From: CAZRZN01 sp964604565
Lineage (GTDB): Bacteria; Pseudomonadota; Alphaproteobacteria; Rhodobacterales; Rhodobacteraceae
NCBI GenBank assembly: GCA_964604565.1
Contig: CAZRZN010000074.1
Location: 1 to 16,554, forward strand
Reading direction: 5' to 3'
Length of the DNA: 16,554 nt
The stretch's first letter is position 1, and the number at the start of each line of letters is the position of its first letter. Shown piece after piece: positions 14,240 to 16,554 of this stretch. The notes under the pieces are model-generated. The model made no database searches and was not told the DNA's origin. It worked only from the letters and a program-made list of their open reading frames with translations. Position numbers and translations under genes: made by a program.

Positions 14240-14742
14240 GCCGGACCCCCGATATGGCGCCAAAGCTGGGCCGGGTGGTTCAGCAGGGTCGTGTTGCCCT
14301 CAAGCGTCGCCCCGAGCCGTTCGGCGACGCGGACGGATTCCCTGTTCTCCGGGTGGATGTAGGAGATCAGCGGCCCGAGCCCGCGTTCGGCCATGGCCCA
14401 GTCGCGCGCAGCGGCGGCGGCCTCCGTCGCGTATCCATATCCCTCGAAGCCTTCGTAGAGGTGCCAGCCCAGTTCCGGTTCGTCCCACATGATGTGGTAG
14501 ACCACGCCGACGCGGCCGACCGTCTGTCCCTGATGGAGCACGGTGAAGAACCCATACCCGCGCATCGCCCAATGGCCGAAGATCGCCATGAAGCCGCGCC
14601 ACTGGTGAAAGGGGTCGGAGACCGGTCCCCCGACAAATCGCGCGCGTGGAGAGGCCATGAATTCGGCGACCGCGTCGAAATCGTCCTCGATCGGGGTGCG
14701 CAGGGTCAGGCGGTCCGTGTGGAAGGTGATGTTGGGGATCAT
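14236..14742 (-). CDS. GNAT N-acetyltransferase, RimJ/RimL-like (second of array)
   Basis: A 168-aa acetyltransferase with all array signatures: RLTLRTPIEDDF (11-22), FVGGP (36-40), WRGFMAIFGHWAMRGYG (48-64), the acetyl-CoA motif EGYGYATEA (100-108) and NRESVRVAERLGATLEG near the end. The ATG at 14742 forms an ATGA overlap (14739-14742) with the stop of the first GNAT, and its own stop overlaps the start of the third one in the same way. It shows no deviation from the family and is the best candidate for a standard enzyme in the array. Confidence 0.94.
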   Translation of the reverse strand: MIPNITFHTDRLTLRTPIEDDFDAVAEFMASPRARFVGGPVSDPFHQWRGFMAIFGHWAMRGYGFFTVLHQGQTVGRVGVVYHIMWDEPELGWHLYEGFEGYGYATEAAAAARDWAMAERGLGPLISYIHPENRESVRVAERLGATLEGNTTLLNHPAQLWRHIGGPA

Positions 14743-15266
14743 GGGAGGGACTCCGGTCCGGGATGGCGCCAGAGTTCTTCTTCGCCCATGTGGATGTTGG
14801 TGTAGGTGCGTTCGAGATGCGCGCCGAGGCGTTTGGCAAGGGCCGCCGACCGGGTGTTGCCCGGCACGATGTTGGAGGTCAGCGTCGTGAATCCCAGATT
14901 CTCATAGGCCCAGAGGCGTGCGCGCTGCGCGGCCTCATAGGCGAGGCTCTTGCCCTCGAATCCGTCGAAGACGACCCAGCCGACTTCCGGTTCGGGCCAG
15001 CCTTCGGGGTTCCAGATGCCGCAGATCCCGGCGGGCTGGCCGTTGTCCTTCGTCTCGATGGTGAAATAGCCGTAGCCATGCCAGTGCCAGTGGCCCACGT
15101 TCAGCGCGAACCAGCGCCATGCGTCGCCGCGATCGGGCGAGGCGCCGAAACCGGCGGCGCGCTCCTGATCCAGCAGGAAGGCGATCATCGGCTCCGCGTC
15201 GCGGGGCTCCGGGCCGCGCAGGATCATCCGTTCCGTTTCAAGGCGGGGGGCGTTGGTCAGGGTCAT
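14739..15266 (-). CDS. GNAT N-acetyltransferase, RimJ/RimL-like, altered acetyl-CoA motif (first of array)
   Basis: A 175-aa member of the array: RLETERMILRGPEPRDAE (8-25), GHWHWHGYG (58-66), VGWVVFDGFEG and NTRSAALAKRLGAHLE. The acetyl-CoA loop reads EGKSLAYEA (104-112), with Ser where the other three have Gly, and the GGP of the loop before helix 2 is also replaced (FGASP). It may therefore bind acetyl-CoA less well or differently. The ATG at 15266 forms an ATGA overlap with the small ORF upstream; its Shine-Dalgarno is poor, consistent with dependence on upstream translation. The frame is open to 15464, but that extension is Pro/Arg-rich with no family character. Confidence 0.9.
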   Translation of the reverse strand: MTLTNAPRLETERMILRGPEPRDAEPMIAFLLDQERAAGFGASPDRGDAWRWFALNVGHWHWHGYGYFTIETKDNGQPAGICGIWNPEGWPEPEVGWVVFDGFEGKSLAYEAAQRARLWAYENLGFTTLTSNIVPGNTRSAALAKRLGAHLERTYTNIHMGEEELWRHPGPESLP

Positions 15267-15406
15267 GTGCGCGCCCCCGGGGTGCCGTCGGCGCGTGTGG
15301 CACAGGTGCTCCGTCCGGTCCGGGCCATGCGCCGGAAGCGGGGCAGGTCTGCCGGGACCTGCGGGCGCGGGGTGTCGCGCGGGATATGCGGAAAGAGGGC
15401 TGGCAT
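15263..15406 (-). CDS. Candidate 47-aa basic, proline-rich small ORF
   Basis: An ATG at 15406 opens 47 codons that end in a TGA overlapping the ATG of the first GNAT (ATGA, 15263-15266), the same junction type as two of the GNAT junctions downstream. The product begins MPALFPHIPRDTPRPQVPAD and is rich in Pro and Arg (with PRFRRMARTGR) and soluble. Codons are G/C-ending, but the region is GC-rich in every frame, and no Shine-Dalgarno is seen. It may be a real small protein, a leader peptide for the array, or chance. The gap 15407-15490 after ffh shows no T-tract terminator. Confidence 0.35.
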   Translation of the reverse strand: MPALFPHIPRDTPRPQVPADLPRFRRMARTGRSTCATRADGTPGART

Positions 15407-15490
15407 GGTCGGTTTGTGGGTCGTGCCGTGTCGGGGTGGCCGGGGGCGTGTCCGGGCCGTGCAAACGCGGCGGCGATTCGTCCTTTCAGG

Positions 15491-16554
15491 TTACTTCTTC
15501 TTGCCAAAGCCGGAGAGACCGGGGGGCAGGGCTCCGCCGCCGCCCATGCCGGGCATTCCGCCGCCGGGCATTCCCCGGCCCATCTGCTTGGCCGCGGCCT
15601 CAAGCGCCTTGGGGTCCATGCCGCCTTCCATTCCGGCCGGCATTCCGCCCTTGCCGAACATGCCCTTCATGGCCTGTTTCAACGCGCCGCCCTTGCCCAT
15701 CTTTTTCATCATGTCGGACATCTGGCGCTGCATCTTGAGCAGCTTGTTGAGGTCGGCGACCTCCATCCCGGCGCCCTTGGCGATGCGTTTCTTGCGGCTG
15801 GCCTGAAGGATCTGCGGGTTGGCGCGTTCCTTCTTGGTCATCGAGTTGATGAGCGCGATCTGCTGTTTGAGGACCTTGTCGTCGATGCCCGCGCCGTCCA
15901 TCTGCTTGGCCATCTTGCCCATGCCGGGCATCATGGACATCATGCCCTCCATGCCGCCCATCTTGATCATCTGGTCAAGCTGCATCTTGAGGTCGTTCAT
16001 GTTGAACTGACCCTTCTGGAAACGCTTCATCATGCGTTCGGCCTGTTCGGCCTCCAGCGTGGCCTGTGCCTTTTCCACCAGCGCGACGATGTCGCCCATG
16101 CCGAGGATGCGGCCTGCGACGCGCTCCGGCTCGAATGTTTCCAGCGCGTCCAGCTTTTCGCCCAGACCGACGAACTTGATCGGCTTGCCGGTGACGGCGC
16201 GCATCGACAGGGCGGCGCCGCCGCGCCCGTCGCCGTCCATCCGGGTCAGCACGACGCCGGTGATGCCTATGCGGTCATCGAAGTTCTGCGCGGTGTTGAC
16301 GGCGTCCTGACCGGTCAGACCGTCGACCACCAACAGCGTCTCGCGCGGGTTGGCGACGTCGCGCACCGCTTCGACCTGCGCCATCAGTTCCTCGTCGATG
16401 GACAGGCGGCCCGCGGTGTCGAGCATGTAGACATCGTAGCCGCCAAGGCCGGCCTGCGTCTTGGCTCGTTTGGCGATGGCCACCGGATCCTCACCCTTGA
16501 CGATGGGCAGGGTGTCGACGCCGATCTGCTTGCCGAGGATGGCAAGCTGTTCCA
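15491..16554 (-). CDS. ffh: Signal recognition particle protein Ffh, 5'-truncated
   Basis: The GTPase subunit of SRP; it binds 4.5S RNA and signal sequences and docks nascent membrane proteins at FtsY. About 354 codons are present and the 5' part lies outside the window. Visible from the edge: EQLAILGKQIGV, DTAGRLS (16401-16420, G3), LTRMDGDGRGG (about 16218-16250, TKxD-type G4), GLGEKLDALETF, then the methionine-rich M domain with SRKKRIAKGAG (about 15771-15803), which binds the RNA. The last 70 residues are a Gly/Met-rich flexible tail ending GFGKKK, longer than in E. coli. A Met at 16483 is internal. It is probably the first or an early gene of the long minus-strand cluster. Confidence 0.97.
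   Translation of the reverse strand, partial: EQLAILGKQIGVDTLPIVKGEDPVAIAKRAKTQAGLGGYDVYMLDTAGRLSIDEELMAQVEAVRDVANPRETLLVVDGLTGQDAVNTAQNFDDRIGITGVVLTRMDGDGRGGAALSMRAVTGKPIKFVGLGEKLDALETFEPERVAGRILGMGDIVALVEKAQATLEAEQAERMMKRFQKGQFNMNDLKMQLDQMIKMGGMEGMMSMMPGMGKMAKQMDGAGIDDKVLKQQIALINSMTKKERANPQILQASRKKRIAKGAGMEVADLNKLLKMQRQMSDMMKKMGKGGALKQAMKGMFGKGGMPAGMEGGMDPKALEAAAKQMGRGMPGGGMPGMGGGGALPPGLSGFGKKK

Overview
The window (GC-rich, 16.5 kb) looks like a chromosomal core region of an alphaproteobacterium of the Rhodobacteraceae (Roseobacter-type). The reasons are the order ffh - GNAT genes - chorismate mutase - rpsP - rimM - trmD - rplS - rpmE, a cysteine-free alphaproteobacterial-style L31, an N-terminally extended TrmD, a glycine/methionine-rich Ffh tail, and G/C-biased third codon positions. 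I see no insertion sequence, integrase, CRISPR array, tRNA or rRNA.

Left part (1-6.9 kb). A 5'-truncated serA (+) is followed by a PPP-type metallophosphatase gene (+), which converges on and overlaps by 21 bp a SulP sulfate-permease-family gene (-). A 427-bp divergent region follows. Next comes a two-gene + unit: an exported N-acetylmuramoyl-L-alanine-amidase-like protein, then 23 bp later an orphan membrane histidine kinase. That unit ends at a hairpin that converges on the translation cluster.

Right part (6.9-16.5 kb, all on the - strand, so read from right to left). The order is ffh (5' end outside the window), a candidate small ORF, four tandem RimJ/RimL-like GNAT acetyltransferases joined by stop/start overlaps, an array of five 11-bp repeats, AroQ-type chorismate mutase, rpsP (S16), a 48-aa membrane-anchored microprotein, rimM, a 639-bp gap with a coding-like stretch in frame after rimM, an unknown two-TM protein with a TTG start, trmD, a lone GNAT, a small exported protein, then rplS (L19) and rpmE (L31) behind their own promoter and leader. 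This is the classical rpsP-rimM-trmD-rplS translation operon, opened by lineage-specific insertions and fused to the SRP gene ffh.

How the genes work together. Ffh targets nascent membrane proteins. S16, L19 and L31 are ribosomal proteins. RimM matures the 30S head and TrmD makes m1G37 in tRNA. The GNATs could acetylate protein N-termini or small molecules. The amidase/kinase pair suggests cell-wall-linked signalling, which is inference.

Points most worth a second look are the 11-bp phased repeats before chorismate mutase, the four-GNAT array, the two unlisted microproteins, the minus-strand terminator behind serA that implies antisense transcription across the phosphatase gene, and the open frame after the rimM stop.
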